Positions 17,128 to 25,467 of a DNA stretch of 56,738 nucleotides are shown here, one piece after another (position 1 is the stretch's first letter; every line of letters starts with the position of its first letter). The notes under the pieces are model-generated. The model was not told where the DNA came from. It searched no databases and saw only the letters and a list, made by a program, of their open reading frames with translations. The stretch is from CAYRFQ01 sp964423615 (GTDB lineage: Bacteria > Planctomycetota > Planctomycetia > Gemmatales > Gemmataceae), in NCBI GenBank assembly GCA_964423615.1, contig CAYRFQ010000042.1, positions 1 to 56,738 on the forward strand, read 5' to 3'. The translations under genes and the position numbers were made by a program.

Positions 17128-17443
17128 ACACAGTTCCAATTGAAGCCACAAGTTTTGGAATGCCACGAGCCCCTCATCTATTGCGTTTCCCGCTTCGCTC
17201 GGCTCTGGCCTTCTCCCTTCTTGCGGTCGGACAAATAAAGGTTGCGTTTGTGCTGGTTCTTTAGTCACGACTCTTCTTTATCCGACCACCCAAGCGGGAA
17301 GAAAGACTTGGAAGGTACGGGTGCGATACTCAAAGTCCTTCTCCAGAGTGCACGCACCTTGCCTGCAGCCTCAACTGTGAGTTTTCTGGTCGGGATCGCA
17401 CTTCTGACAACTCGAAATAAGTCTTGCTTCTGAGGAATCGAAA
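17128..17443. other. Intergenic region, no gene recognised
   Basis: 316 bp between two co-directional genes of the envelope block. I see no coding frame with gene-like composition, no clear hairpin with a T tract and no RNA gene. It presumably carries the promoter of the 1041-residue gene. Confidence 0.55.
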
Positions 17444-20400
17444 ATGTCGACCAGTGTCTCGAAGAACCAACTCGGAAACTTCCTCAAAGAAGCGAGAGCC
17501 ATCATTGCCCGCGAGGGCCAACTTACCGCGAAGGCCCTCGCCGAAGTGCACACCCTCGGCGTCCAACACGGACTTTCCGTAGCCCAGCTTGAGAAGGCCG
17601 TGGCAATGCTCAAGGCCAGCAAACCCGTCGGCGGGATCGGGACCGTGGCGACCAAGGACGAACAAGTCAGTTTTCGAGATGTCGTGGAGACCGAAGTTAG
17701 AAAAACAGGGGCGTTGACGCCCTGGCTCAAGAGGAAACTGCTTGCCTGTGCGGCTCACCAGACGCAACTCTCTCAGGAAGTGGCCTTGAAGATCATCACG
17801 AAAGTGACGACTCAACTCGGGGTGGCTGTCGTTAACGAACAAGACGCTTACCGACGTCTCCATCAACAGATCGAAGACACGTCGCCGACAGGGGAACCCG
17901 ACATACACGCCCTGCAGACGTTCTGCTCTGCCGCGCACCAAATTGGTCGAGACAGAAAAAGCGTCGACCAAATCCTGTCTAACATTCGCGAAAAGAAAAC
18001 CGTCACCAACCAGAAGACACTTCTCTACGCTGGGCTGATCCTCGCGCCGATCCTGTTGGCGGCAATAGGATTTGGGATTTGGGCCAGCTGGCCCAACCAG
18101 CCGTCTCAACAGATTGTCGAAGGTCCACCTTCCGGCCAGCCGCCCGAAAACCAACCAACGGAAGGAGGCGAAGGAGCGAACGAAGGCAAAAACGAACCGA
18201 ATCATTGGTGGAAAAAAGTTGCCAATCTGGAAGAGCCTCTGATCCAACTCAAGAAACAGTTCCCCAAAGAAGCAGCGACCTTTCAAGGGCTCAGTTCCGC
18301 AGACGAGTACGAACGCGAAAAAGCCTTTCAGAACATACTCTTGAAATTGTCCGACTTCTATCGCAAGCCAACGGCTCGCCCCCATTTGGTTCGGTTCCTG
18401 GCTGGGTGTTACGCAGGCGAGCCTTCCGACAATAACGCTCGGTACATCGAAACCGCCCTAGTGTCCCAATTTCCCCGACACACTGACAAAATTGTGAGCC
18501 ACGAGGTGGCCAATTTCCAGCGTCGGCTTTGGTTCGCCGAGGCAGCGGTGGCAGCCATGAAGCATCCCGATGTTCCCGACAAACGACGCGACTCGCTCCA
18601 AAAGGGAATTGAATATTTGATGGCCGTACCGCTCGACATGAAGGCCGGAGAACAAGATCTCATAAAGAACGTCCGGAAGGTCATGTGTCAGAGGTTCGTG
18701 AAAAACGTCTTGATGACCGCTTCCGAGGAACCGAACACTAGCTTGCAAGTTTTTGGTGACCTGGAAAGTGCTGCCACGCCTTACTTGTCAGAGAGGACAC
18801 GACAAGACGCGAAAGCCGACTTGTTGATGTTGGTATTGAAGCAACCGAAGGCCGATTCCAAACTCGTCGTACCGATGCTTTCGGAGGTGTTTCCGAAACT
18901 CGACCTGGAACTCAAAGAGTTCGTGTTAGGGGCGTATCGTGATGCCGAGCCTGGGCTCGGAACCGCCATCGAACCGCAACTCCGGAAAAACGTGGGCGCC
19001 GTCATCGAACCGAAGATGTCTCAAAAAGAAAAAGCCGAGGCCATGCTCAAGGTCATCAAAAACTATCGGTACTTTCTGGCTCTGGCTAACCAAAGAGTGA
19101 GGACCCCGTTGACCAAGGCCGGCAAGGTGAATCAAGTTCTGCAAGAAACGATTCATTTGGCCCACGCTTCGACCCTTGGAACCGTGTTGACCCAACGGCC
19201 AATGAGTCCAGAACTGTTCGAGAAGCTCAAGAAAACACCTGTGCTGGGAGCCAAGAAGAAATCCGAACCGAAGAAAAAAGAACCGAAAACCACGACCTCC
19301 AATCCCGTGGCCGTTCCGGCAGGTCCGCCTCCGGTCTTGAACGGATCGCTAAACGCCACGAACCCAACCGATCGATACTTCGGACACCGAGGTTGCCGGT
19401 GTTTTGTCCATGTCGTGCCTCTGATTGGTGGACGTCGCTACGTGTTCGACATGTCGGCTACATTCGATTCGTATCTTCGCCTCGAAAGTCCAACGGGCAG
19501 GTACATAACCGCGGACAACGACGGCGGCCCAGGGTGGCACGCACGAATCTATTTCGACTGTCCTGTCAATGGCCACTACCGGCTCACCGCGACGTCCTAC
19601 TGGGCCAGTTTTGGCCAGTACGCAATCACCATCCGACCACGTGGATTCGGTCCCTTGCCTCCTCCTGTGATGGATGCCGTCGTGGGAACTCAGCCGGTCG
19701 TGAAGCAAGAGCCCAAAAAGGTCAATATCTCTCAATTGTTGCCGTTGGTGAAGGCCCTTCACACGACCGAAAATGTGAGAGTTCGGATCCGTTTTTTTCA
19801 GCAGTTGGCGAAGGCGTCAGATGGGGAACTCAATACAGGAATTGCTCGTGCCTTGGCGAAATACATCCTGACATACGACGGCCAGGATGAATTTAACGCC
19901 AAAGTCCAGAGCCTCAAAGAAAGCCAACTGAAAGAATCACGGGAGCTCAAACTGGCTTGCGTTGATTACCTGGCCACGGACGCCGAACTCTTCCGAGTTC
20001 GGGTCGAGAGTGTGTTTTCCGTTCTTCTCGGAGAGACCGTGACTCTGAACAACGACAGCGACTGGCGGCGCGAAGCTCGGAAAGTCATGCTCAAGCATGT
20101 GATCAAGACCCTGAAAGTGCCGAATTACGCAGACGAAGCCGCGAAAAAGCTCCGCGAATTCTATGTCCAGCAAGCCCAGGCGCTGGGAATGAACCCGTCC
20201 GTCTTCTCGAAGAAGTCGAATCTGTCCGGAGTCCTCGACATCATGATCCGTTACCTCGGTGGCCAACTCCAAACTGACAACATCACGACGAAAGACCAGG
20301 AGACGCTTGCCGACATCCGTGACCATACTCGGGTCGCGAACTTTCTTTATGAAAGCGACTTGCAGAAGACAGTCGCTCTCCAACGGCAATGGTTCCGTTC

Positions 20401-20569
20401 GCTAGCCGTACACGTTCGGACCCTTCGCCCTAATCGGAAGGGTGAGGTCGCCTCGATCCAACAAGACTTCCAGGACGCCGAAGACAAAGACGCCCCAACG
20501 CTTGGCCAACTCCGTGAAGCTGAACGACACATTCTTCGCCTTTGGACCGCCCTCCATAAGGATGGCTAA
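17444..20569 (+). CDS. Large single-pass membrane protein with PPC-like beta domain
   Basis: 1041 residues. The N-terminal 185 residues are helical and look cytoplasmic. One membrane helix (LLYAGLILAPILLAAIGFGIW, about 190-211) is followed by a Pro/Gln/Glu linker with the charged run EGGEGANEGKNE. A long helical extracytoplasmic part continues to a Lys/Pro linker at about 605-625. A beta domain at about 627-732 (GSLNATNPTDRYF, YVFDMSATFDSYLRLESPTG, YRLTATSY, YAITIRP) matches the pattern of bacterial pre-peptidase C-terminal (PPC) domains. Another 310 helical residues end the protein. No protease catalytic motif is seen. A GAGG lies just before the ATG. I infer a structural or scaffold protein of the envelope. 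Confidence 0.78.
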   Translation: MSTSVSKNQLGNFLKEARAIIAREGQLTAKALAEVHTLGVQHGLSVAQLEKAVAMLKASKPVGGIGTVATKDEQVSFRDVVETEVRKTGALTPWLKRKLLACAAHQTQLSQEVALKIITKVTTQLGVAVVNEQDAYRRLHQQIEDTSPTGEPDIHALQTFCSAAHQIGRDRKSVDQILSNIREKKTVTNQKTLLYAGLILAPILLAAIGFGIWASWPNQPSQQIVEGPPSGQPPENQPTEGGEGANEGKNEPNHWWKKVANLEEPLIQLKKQFPKEAATFQGLSSADEYEREKAFQNILLKLSDFYRKPTARPHLVRFLAGCYAGEPSDNNARYIETALVSQFPRHTDKIVSHEVANFQRRLWFAEAAVAAMKHPDVPDKRRDSLQKGIEYLMAVPLDMKAGEQDLIKNVRKVMCQRFVKNVLMTASEEPNTSLQVFGDLESAATPYLSERTRQDAKADLLMLVLKQPKADSKLVVPMLSEVFPKLDLELKEFVLGAYRDAEPGLGTAIEPQLRKNVGAVIEPKMSQKEKAEAMLKVIKNYRYFLALANQRVRTPLTKAGKVNQVLQETIHLAHASTLGTVLTQRPMSPELFEKLKKTPVLGAKKKSEPKKKEPKTTTSNPVAVPAGPPPVLNGSLNATNPTDRYFGHRGCRCFVHVVPLIGGRRYVFDMSATFDSYLRLESPTGRYITADNDGGPGWHARIYFDCPVNGHYRLTATSYWASFGQYAITIRPRGFGPLPPPVMDAVVGTQPVVKQEPKKVNISQLLPLVKALHTTENVRVRIRFFQQLAKASDGELNTGIARALAKYILTYDGQDEFNAKVQSLKESQLKESRELKLACVDYLATDAELFRVRVESVFSVLLGETVTLNNDSDWRREARKVMLKHVIKTLKVPNYADEAAKKLREFYVQQAQALGMNPSVFSKKSNLSGVLDIMIRYLGGQLQTDNITTKDQETLADIRDHTRVANFLYESDLQKTVALQRQWFRSLAVHVRTLRPNRKGEVASIQQDFQDAEDKDAPTLGQLREAERHILRLWTALHKDG

Positions 20570-20716
20570 AAAGGTGTTGCTCCCGATTCGAGAATCTGTC
20601 TTTTCGACCAGACCGGCTTGTTACAAAATCCAACAGGAACCGACCGAAACCAAAGGCCCGAGCCCAACAATTCAGTCAACCCAACGTCCCGTTCCCAACA
20701 CCTGAGAGAGCCTATC

Positions 20717-21781
20717 ATGCTTCGCCATTGGTCAATCGTTGCGTTTGTTGCCTTGCTTTGCCTGGTCACACTCCCCGCGGACGGGCAAGCGATCGTCCTG
20801 GAGGTCAAAGCAGGCGAAACCAAGACCTTCGTACGTGGCGTTTTGGTTGGGGAAACGAAGGAAGAAATTGTGGTGAAAGTCGATCTTCCCGACGGAACCA
20901 CGCAAGAGAAAACGTTCCAACTCAGTGACGTCGCCGTCATCTATAAAGTGAACCGAGAGTTGTTGAAGACTCTGACCGACCCGAAACAAATCACGCGCTA
21001 CGCCCAGTTCGCCGATCAATACGCCAAGTTGGCGAAAAAACACGACGATCCGGAAGCCAAAGCCCTGGCGACCCGTTTGTACTTAATCGCGGCGTCTCGT
21101 TCCTCTGGGACCCAGCGATCCAAACTCCTGGTGGCCATGGCAGGTGTTGCCCGCAGCGCAGGCGAGGCGAGGCGAATTCGTGCGTTGGCTTACCTGAGTG
21201 ATCCCCAACGCGACCAACGCATTCTCGCGTCGGATCCATTGCAGGGCATCAGGAAGAATGAGTTGCCCTGGGCGGAATTTCGCGAAGCCTTGCGGTCGAT
21301 GCGGTCGGGGCAAATTCAGAAGGCTTTGGAGAAGATCAAAGACCAGGGCGTCGCTCGGTGCTTCGCGAACATTCCGGGTTTTATCTCACTCCAAGAATTT
21401 CACAAGCTCTGTGGGAAAATGCAGTGTCCGTGCAATGGCACCGGTTCCACCCCCTGCACCAAGTGCAAAGGCGCAGGACGAACTCGCAGAGGTGTTTGTC
21501 TCAACTGTAACGGTCGAGGACGAATCGTTTGCGGGAACTGCGATGGTCGCGGAGTTTCGCAGGAATTGAGCGAGACGCAACTTCGGACCATCCTCAAGAC
21601 AGAACTGCACCTCGAGGACAAAGGGCCGGCGAGACGCAACAATCGCGAATTATCCTGGGGTTCGCAACTCTCAAACGACGGAGCTGCGTTTCGAGAATTG
21701 AGTCTGGAAACCGTAACCGAATTCGATCCAAAAGAGTGCGTCTATCGCGATGGCAAGTGGGAAGCACCGTCGAAGCGTTAG
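20717..21781 (+). CDS. Secreted protein with DnaJ-type CxxCxGxG zinc cluster
   Basis: 354 residues. The signal peptide starts at ATG 20717 (MLRHWSIVAFVALLCLVTLPADG); an upstream in-frame ATG at 20618 would place 33 non-signal residues ahead of it. After a helical region, residues about 236-280 carry four Cys-Gly repeats of the DnaJ zinc-finger kind: CPCNGTG, CTKCKGAG, CLNCNGRG and CGNCDGRG. There is no J-domain. In cytoplasmic Hsp40 this module binds two zinc ions and unfolded clients; here it would act outside the cytoplasm, either binding zinc or redox active. It follows the 1041-residue gene by 147 bp, so the two may be co-transcribed. Confidence 0.82.
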   Translation: MLRHWSIVAFVALLCLVTLPADGQAIVLEVKAGETKTFVRGVLVGETKEEIVVKVDLPDGTTQEKTFQLSDVAVIYKVNRELLKTLTDPKQITRYAQFADQYAKLAKKHDDPEAKALATRLYLIAASRSSGTQRSKLLVAMAGVARSAGEARRIRALAYLSDPQRDQRILASDPLQGIRKNELPWAEFREALRSMRSGQIQKALEKIKDQGVARCFANIPGFISLQEFHKLCGKMQCPCNGTGSTPCTKCKGAGRTRRGVCLNCNGRGRIVCGNCDGRGVSQELSETQLRTILKTELHLEDKGPARRNNRELSWGSQLSNDGAAFRELSLETVTEFDPKECVYRDGKWEAPSKR

Positions 21782-21785
21782 GACA

Positions 21786-22025
21786 TCAGTGGAAACGTAG
21801 TTCGGGGACCGTCCAAAGCAAGATGGCAGTGTTGGAGGAGTCCACAGCAAGCTGCTTGCCATCGGGAGTGAAAACCAGGTCGTTGACCAGGCCCTTGGGA
21901 TTGGTGATGGTGTGGAACTTCTTGCCGGTGCTCATGTCGTAGAGAACAACCGAGTCGCCTGCAATGACAGCCAAGATTCGATTGTCGGGGGAAAAATATG
22001 TATGACGGGATGAGTGGCCATTTGT
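21786..22025 (-). pseudogene. WD40-repeat gene remnant (one blade)
   Basis: Read on the minus strand, the frame gives NGHSS...FSPDNRILAVIAGDSVVLYD and then FTPDGKQLAVDSSNTAILLW before a stop. That is the GH-to-WD layout of one WD40 blade plus part of the blade before it. The frame is closed by a TAA at 22026-22028 and no start or earlier blades can be found, so this is the decayed 3' end of a WD40 gene. It lies tail to tail with the DnaJ-type gene, suggesting a deletion or insertion here. Confidence 0.6.
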
Positions 22026-22268
22026 TTATCTCTTGCGAACGAATCTTGGTTGAAGAGGAAAAGCCGAATTTCTCGATTCTATGACGGAGCCAAAACGGGA
22101 TTGGTTTTCGGTACAGTTGAAGTTTTACCCCTGTGCACTACAGACAACCCAGAGCATCATCTCTCGCTACTTGCAATTGACACCGATGTCGCATCTGGTG
22201 AAAATCATGCGCTCAATCACCATTCGGACTCACCATCCAAGCTCGATCCACAAGCAGGGAGGCTTCGT

Positions 22269-23117
22269 GTGACAACACAACGCGCAATTGGTTGGCTCTT
22301 CGGCTTCGCCGTCATGGTTTGCCACGCTCACGCTGGCGACAACCCAAAACAAAGTACGACTCTGGACGGCGTATGGGAGATTACAACTCTCATAGAAAAC
22401 GGTCAGATTGTCGCTCCAGCCGAAGTGCAATCGACACTGATGCAAGATGGCCAACTCGTCATCCAGGGACCACTGATCAAGTTCGTGAACCCAATCAACA
22501 AAGAAAAGCGAACCGTGGCTTTCGTGACTGGAAAACAAGGAACGCTCCAAACGCTTGACTTGGCCGGAGCAAAGACGACCGCCGGGAAAGGAATCTATCA
22601 AGTCAGCGGTGACGTCCTCTACGTTTGCCTCAATGGTCCCGACCAGAAAGCACGACCAACTGTATTTACCTCCACGGCCGGTTCGCAAAGCATCTTCATG
22701 ATCCTGAAGAAGAAAGTTGTCGCCGCCAGACCGGCACCACCTCCATTGAACCCCGCGCCTGTGGTTCCCAAAAAAATCGTCGTAAACCGAGACGCCCAGT
22801 TCCACAAGATGTTGCTCGGAACCTGGGGTTCGCAGACGAGCGAAAGGGTCGATTACATCACCTTCAACTCGGACGGAACGGTGACTGTGTCTCGATCGTG
22901 GAAAGGGACCTTCCGCAAAATGTTCCACAAGAACGTCCGCAGTAGCGGAACATGGAACGTGAAAAACGGAGTCATTTTGATGCGGATCACGGCGTCGACC
23001 GACTCCAAGATGCGAAACCAGGTCTTCTCGTTCCGAATCAACTCGATCACCGACCATCAACTCATCGGCACGACGCAGGACGGACAAGTCGGGACGCAAT
23101 GGCGAGTCAAACGATAG
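22269..23117 (+). CDS. Secreted TIGR03067-like protein with lipocalin-like second domain
   Basis: 282 residues from GTG 22269, which has GGGAGG seven bases upstream and opens a signal peptide (TTQRAIGWLFGFAVMVCHAHA). The first domain begins LDGVWEITTLIENGQ and matches the pattern of a small beta domain common in planctomycetes (TIGR03067 type). After a Pro-rich linker the second domain (LLGTWGSQTSERVDYITFNSDGTVTV... SGTWNVKNG) looks like a lipocalin-like beta barrel. Both domains usually appear in secreted proteins of unknown role. A longer in-frame reading back to 22014 has no signal peptide and poor coding character. Between 22029 and 22268 I see nothing else. Confidence 0.75.
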   Translation: MTTQRAIGWLFGFAVMVCHAHAGDNPKQSTTLDGVWEITTLIENGQIVAPAEVQSTLMQDGQLVIQGPLIKFVNPINKEKRTVAFVTGKQGTLQTLDLAGAKTTAGKGIYQVSGDVLYVCLNGPDQKARPTVFTSTAGSQSIFMILKKKVVAARPAPPPLNPAPVVPKKIVVNRDAQFHKMLLGTWGSQTSERVDYITFNSDGTVTVSRSWKGTFRKMFHKNVRSSGTWNVKNGVILMRITASTDSKMRNQVFSFRINSITDHQLIGTTQDGQVGTQWRVKR

Positions 23118-23151
23118 GCCTTGTCACAAGGCGGCTGTGAACTACTCGGAA

Positions 23152-23475
23152 TCACCGCAATACTAAAGTCTCCCTTTGGTTCTGCGGCTCAGTCCTCACG
23201 TTTATGCCAATCTCTTCGAGGGCGGCGATTCCTGGTCCGGTAAGTCGGTTGTTGATCAAGTCGAGCGTTTCGAGGTTCTGAACTTCGGGACACTCTGCAA
23301 GGAGCTTGGCTCCAATGTCCGTGACATGCCCGTGTCGCTTTATTGTTCGGAGAGATATCAACAAAGAGGCGGCACCGGTCATGGACCTATCGGACAGCAG
23401 TAACGGCGAATCCCTGAAAACAATTGGACCGATCAATGCTCCTGGACCCAACGCCGTGCCGAGTGCGCGTTGCAA
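23152..23475 (-). pseudogene. Leucine-rich-repeat gene remnant
   Basis: The minus-strand frame ends with a recognisable RI-type LRR unit (LETLDLINNRLTGPGIAALEE), preceded by a weaker one (VTDIGAKLLAECPEVQ). Only about 100 codons remain. The frame stays open rightward into the end of the SDR gene (to about 23515) but in a different frame from that gene and without a plausible start. I read it as the truncated end of an LRR protein; a short genuine gene is the alternative. Confidence 0.45.
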
Positions 23476-23518
23476 ATGGGCATAAGCATCAGGATTGCTT
23501 CCGGCCTCATCGTTTGGC

Positions 23519-24223
23519 TCACTTCTTGAACAAGAAAGTTTGCCCCGTGGCAGGAATCATCGCATCGGAGGCGAGACTCGCAACGAAGTCCGCTACTTCC
23601 TGGGGGGTGAGTGTCTGGTCATCGGGAAAGTCCGGAAAAAGGCCCCGCAACATCTGAGTTTCGACCGCTCCGAGGGCAACGCTGTAGACGCGGATTCCAA
23701 ACGGTTTTCCCTCGTCGGCGGTGGCCTTGGTGAACAGATTCACCCAAGATTTACAGGCCCCGTAGACGCTGAAACCCGGAAACGGATCGACCGAAGCGAG
23801 GGAAGAAATGTTGACGATGACCCCTTGGCCTTGCTCTTTCATGACGGGCCACACCGCTTGTGTGGCATGAAAGACGGCTTCGACATTCACCGCAAGCGTC
23901 TGCCGAAATTCTGCTTTGGACATTCGATCCACAGGCATGCAAAGAGCCGCGCCAGCGTTGTTCACAAGAATATCTATCCGGCCCAGTTTCTCATGAACCG
24001 TCTGGACGAGTTGACCCACGGCATCGGCAATTCCAAGATCGAGGGCGATCGCCTCGCACGGAGTTCCTTTGGCAGCGATCGATTGCTTCGCGGCATCCAA
24101 GGCGTCTTGTCTGCGTCCGCAAACGACGAGGCGATATCCGAGATCACCGAACTTATGGGCAATCGCCAACCCAACACCGGCACTCCCGCCCGTAACGACA
24201 CAAACTGGTTGGTTCTCATTCAT
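23519..24223 (-). CDS. Short-chain dehydrogenase/reductase
   Basis: 234 residues of classical SDR type. The nucleotide loop TGGSAGVG is at 11-18, NNAG at 88-91, and the catalytic tetrad is N113, S141, Y154 and K158 (YGACK). The Arg-Arg pair after the second beta strand (CGRRQD) suggests NADP(H) preference. The C-terminal region is short, and the substrate cannot be predicted. It may act as a ketoreductase. The start at 24223 (MNENQPVCVVTGG) fits the fold; an upstream in-frame start at 24268 would add 15 residues and has no better ribosome binding site. Gene order gives no pathway. Confidence 0.88.
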   Translation of the reverse strand: MNENQPVCVVTGGSAGVGLAIAHKFGDLGYRLVVCGRRQDALDAAKQSIAAKGTPCEAIALDLGIADAVGQLVQTVHEKLGRIDILVNNAGAALCMPVDRMSKAEFRQTLAVNVEAVFHATQAVWPVMKEQGQGVIVNISSLASVDPFPGFSVYGACKSWVNLFTKATADEGKPFGIRVYSVALGAVETQMLRGLFPDFPDDQTLTPQEVADFVASLASDAMIPATGQTFLFKK

Positions 24224-24355
24224 TTCGAGTGAACTCGTTTCAATGAATAGGTGCTCGGGAGGCTCCACAGACCTTTGCTCAAAGCATCGGGCTGTTTTTC
24301 AACGGAGCGAGAAATCACCTCAGTTGTCGCCAATCCAAAGCAAACTCATTCTTGG

Positions 24356-25393
24356 CTAGTTGGACTCGTCGCCCTTGACCTTGGTCGATGGTTTATCGTC
24401 GCCCGGAACGTAAATCGTCTGAATCGGCACCTTCTGGTCCTCGTCCGTTGGCAACGCTCCCGTTTGATAATCCGCAACCGGATTGATGTGCAGATAACGC
24501 GAAAGCAACCAGACGAGCCCATAAATGGGGATGGTGTCAATCAGCGCACAAGTCATTTTGAACACGTAACCAGAGAAGATGAACATTGCCAATTGCCCGA
24601 TAATCGGTTGGTCGGCTTTGACCGGAAGGGCCTGGGCGTAATAATGAGTAATGAGTATCACCGACACCGTATCCACGAGTTGACTCACGAGTGTCGAGCC
24701 ATTGTTCCGGAGCCAAAGGTGTTTACCTTTGGTCCATTCCTTCCAGAAATGGTAAAGGAAGACATCACAAAACTGCGCCGCGAGGAAGGCAATCATCGAT
24801 GCTACCACAGCACCGAATGCCAAAGCCTTGATGTCGAAAAATAAACGGTCGCGGTTATAATCTTTTTGCTGGTCTGTAAATCGTTTGGCGTCTTCGTAAG
24901 AGACGCGGAGTTCTGGACCGCTTCGAGAATCATCCGGTTGTTTGTTCGCTTCGACCTCTTTCTGAAGTTCGGTAAGCGGGACGGCCCGCGGACTGGCTTG
25001 ACTCGTTCGAACTTTGAGTTCCGGTTTCTGGGGTGGCCCTGGAGGCAAAATCCCACCGAGCCAGAGAATAAACACGACCCAAATGTTGAGAAGGAGGCCG
25101 ACCCAAACCACTCGGTTGGCTCGTTCGCGACCATAAAACTCACTCAGCAGGTCGGTGCATAAAAACGTGATGGGATACGGCAAGACACCCACTGCAACGC
25201 TGAAACTGAGAGCGCCCCACTGTCCCCATGACAGCCCCGTCTCCTGGCTCCACGAGGCAAACACAATGAACCGACTGATGCCCAGGATATTGAGCATCGC
25301 CAAGGAACCGAGAAAAATCCCCGAGAGTATCAAAAACACCCACTCGCGGCGTTTCTTGATGGTAATGTCGATGTTCTTCTGAGGTATGTCCAT
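24356..25393 (-). CDS. yhhQ: Queuosine precursor transporter, YhhQ family, with loop insertion
   Basis: 345 residues with six or so membrane helices. Family signatures are PITFLCTDLLSEFYGRERA (about 74-92) and AQFCDVFLYHFWKEWTKGKH, followed by NNGSTLVSQLVDT. YhhQ proteins import the preQ0/preQ1 family of 7-deazaguanine precursors across the inner membrane. The protein is longer than usual because a hydrophilic segment of about 70 residues (about 117-187, Pro/Lys/Glu/Gln-rich) is inserted between helices 3 and 4, and a charged tail follows the last helix. It is divergent from the queD gene with 74 bp between starts, so the pair probably shares a control region. I see no preQ1 riboswitch there. 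Confidence 0.9.
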   Translation of the reverse strand: MDIPQKNIDITIKKRREWVFLILSGIFLGSLAMLNILGISRFIVFASWSQETGLSWGQWGALSFSVAVGVLPYPITFLCTDLLSEFYGRERANRVVWVGLLLNIWVVFILWLGGILPPGPPQKPELKVRTSQASPRAVPLTELQKEVEANKQPDDSRSGPELRVSYEDAKRFTDQQKDYNRDRLFFDIKALAFGAVVASMIAFLAAQFCDVFLYHFWKEWTKGKHLWLRNNGSTLVSQLVDTVSVILITHYYAQALPVKADQPIIGQLAMFIFSGYVFKMTCALIDTIPIYGLVWLLSRYLHINPVADYQTGALPTDEDQKVPIQTIYVPGDDKPSTKVKGDESN

Positions 25394-25467
25394 ATCGGAT
25401 TGCTATTGAGACTAAAGAAAAAAGCAAGCGTACATCTTACCATCGAAATTCCATACGAGTCTGCTTC

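Noticed and set aside
22014..22268. N-terminal extension of the TIGR03067-like protein to 22014
   Set aside because: The residues are not signal-like, and GTG 22269 has a good ribosome binding site and begins a proper signal peptide.
25394..25467. Possible preQ1 riboswitch between yhhQ and queD
   Set aside because: The 74-bp gap lacks the short stem plus A-rich tail of preQ1-I on either strand, and it is too short to hold a class II or III element with a promoter.
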